This document shows, piece by piece, positions 14,195 through 14,229 of a DNA stretch of 14,229 nt (positions are counted from its first letter, which is position 1; every line of letters starts with the position of its first letter). The notes under the pieces were generated by a model. The model made no database searches. It was not told the DNA's origin and saw only the letters and a list, made by a program, of their open reading frames with translations. Position numbers and translations under genes: made by a program. Source of the stretch: Acholeplasmatales bacterium. GTDB lineage: Bacteria > Bacillota_I > Bacilli_A > Acholeplasmatales > Anaeroplasmataceae. The stretch is taken from the NCBI GenBank assembly GCA_024690445.1, contig JAILPD010000051.1:1-14229 (forward strand). The letters are read 5' to 3'.

Positions 14195-14229
14195 AAAAAT
14201 TGAAGATAAGTTAAATTTATTGTATATAT

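Noticed and set aside
1..14229. A new defence or mobile system
   Set aside because: No integrase, transposase, nuclease, toxin-antitoxin pair, CRISPR repeat or terminal repeats are visible. Every large frame has a recognisable housekeeping, transport or catabolic family.

Overview
The window is AT-rich DNA with short intergenic gaps, good Shine-Dalgarno sites, sigma-A-type promoters (often extended -10, TGnTATAAT) and hairpin-plus-T-run terminators. TGA is used as a stop. Together with a CcpA-type cre site, a Gram-positive-style KtrAB pair, DegV and an HD-GYP tail, this points to a low-GC Bacillota. The secreted pectate lyase with serine-rich linkers suggests a plant-polysaccharide-degrading gut or rumen member, perhaps Lachnospira-like. 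The genus is an inference.

Layout. (1) 2-349: the end of a chimeric or decayed gene in which an HD-GYP C-terminus reads in frame into an alpha/beta-hydrolase C-terminus, followed by a terminator. (2) 386-655: a regulatory gap with palindromes and a strong promoter overlapped by two cre-like boxes. It drives a 943-residue modular family-1 pectate lyase (656-3487) with its own terminator. (3) 3586-6956: a co-directional unit of an Uup-like ABC-F ATPase, a GNAT-Nudix fusion that starts at TTG overlapping the preceding stop, and a DUF308/HdeD-like membrane protein. (4) 7038-7934: a DegV-family fatty-acid-binding protein with its own promoter and terminator. (5) 8037-10871: a tight operon of KtrB-type potassium channel, KtrA-type RCK regulator and a diacylglycerol-kinase-family lipid kinase. 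(6) 10885-11790, minus strand: a minimal RNA m5C methyltransferase (RsmB/F family), convergent with the lipid kinase and sharing a bidirectional terminator. (7) 11903-12457: elongation factor P, divergent from the methyltransferase, with an altered active-site loop. (8) 12544-14094: a two-repeat DUF1538 membrane protein, followed by AT-rich hairpins to the window end.

Most of this is housekeeping and envelope physiology (translation, potassium, lipid) beside one inducible, carbon-repressible polysaccharide gene. I see no mobile element, CRISPR array, tRNA, rRNA or defence system. The best leads are the EF-P that lacks the PGKG loop motif, the tandem cre boxes over the pectate lyase promoter, the in-frame 30-bp repeat flanking a pectate lyase domain, the GNAT-Nudix fusion, and the HD-GYP/hydrolase chimera.
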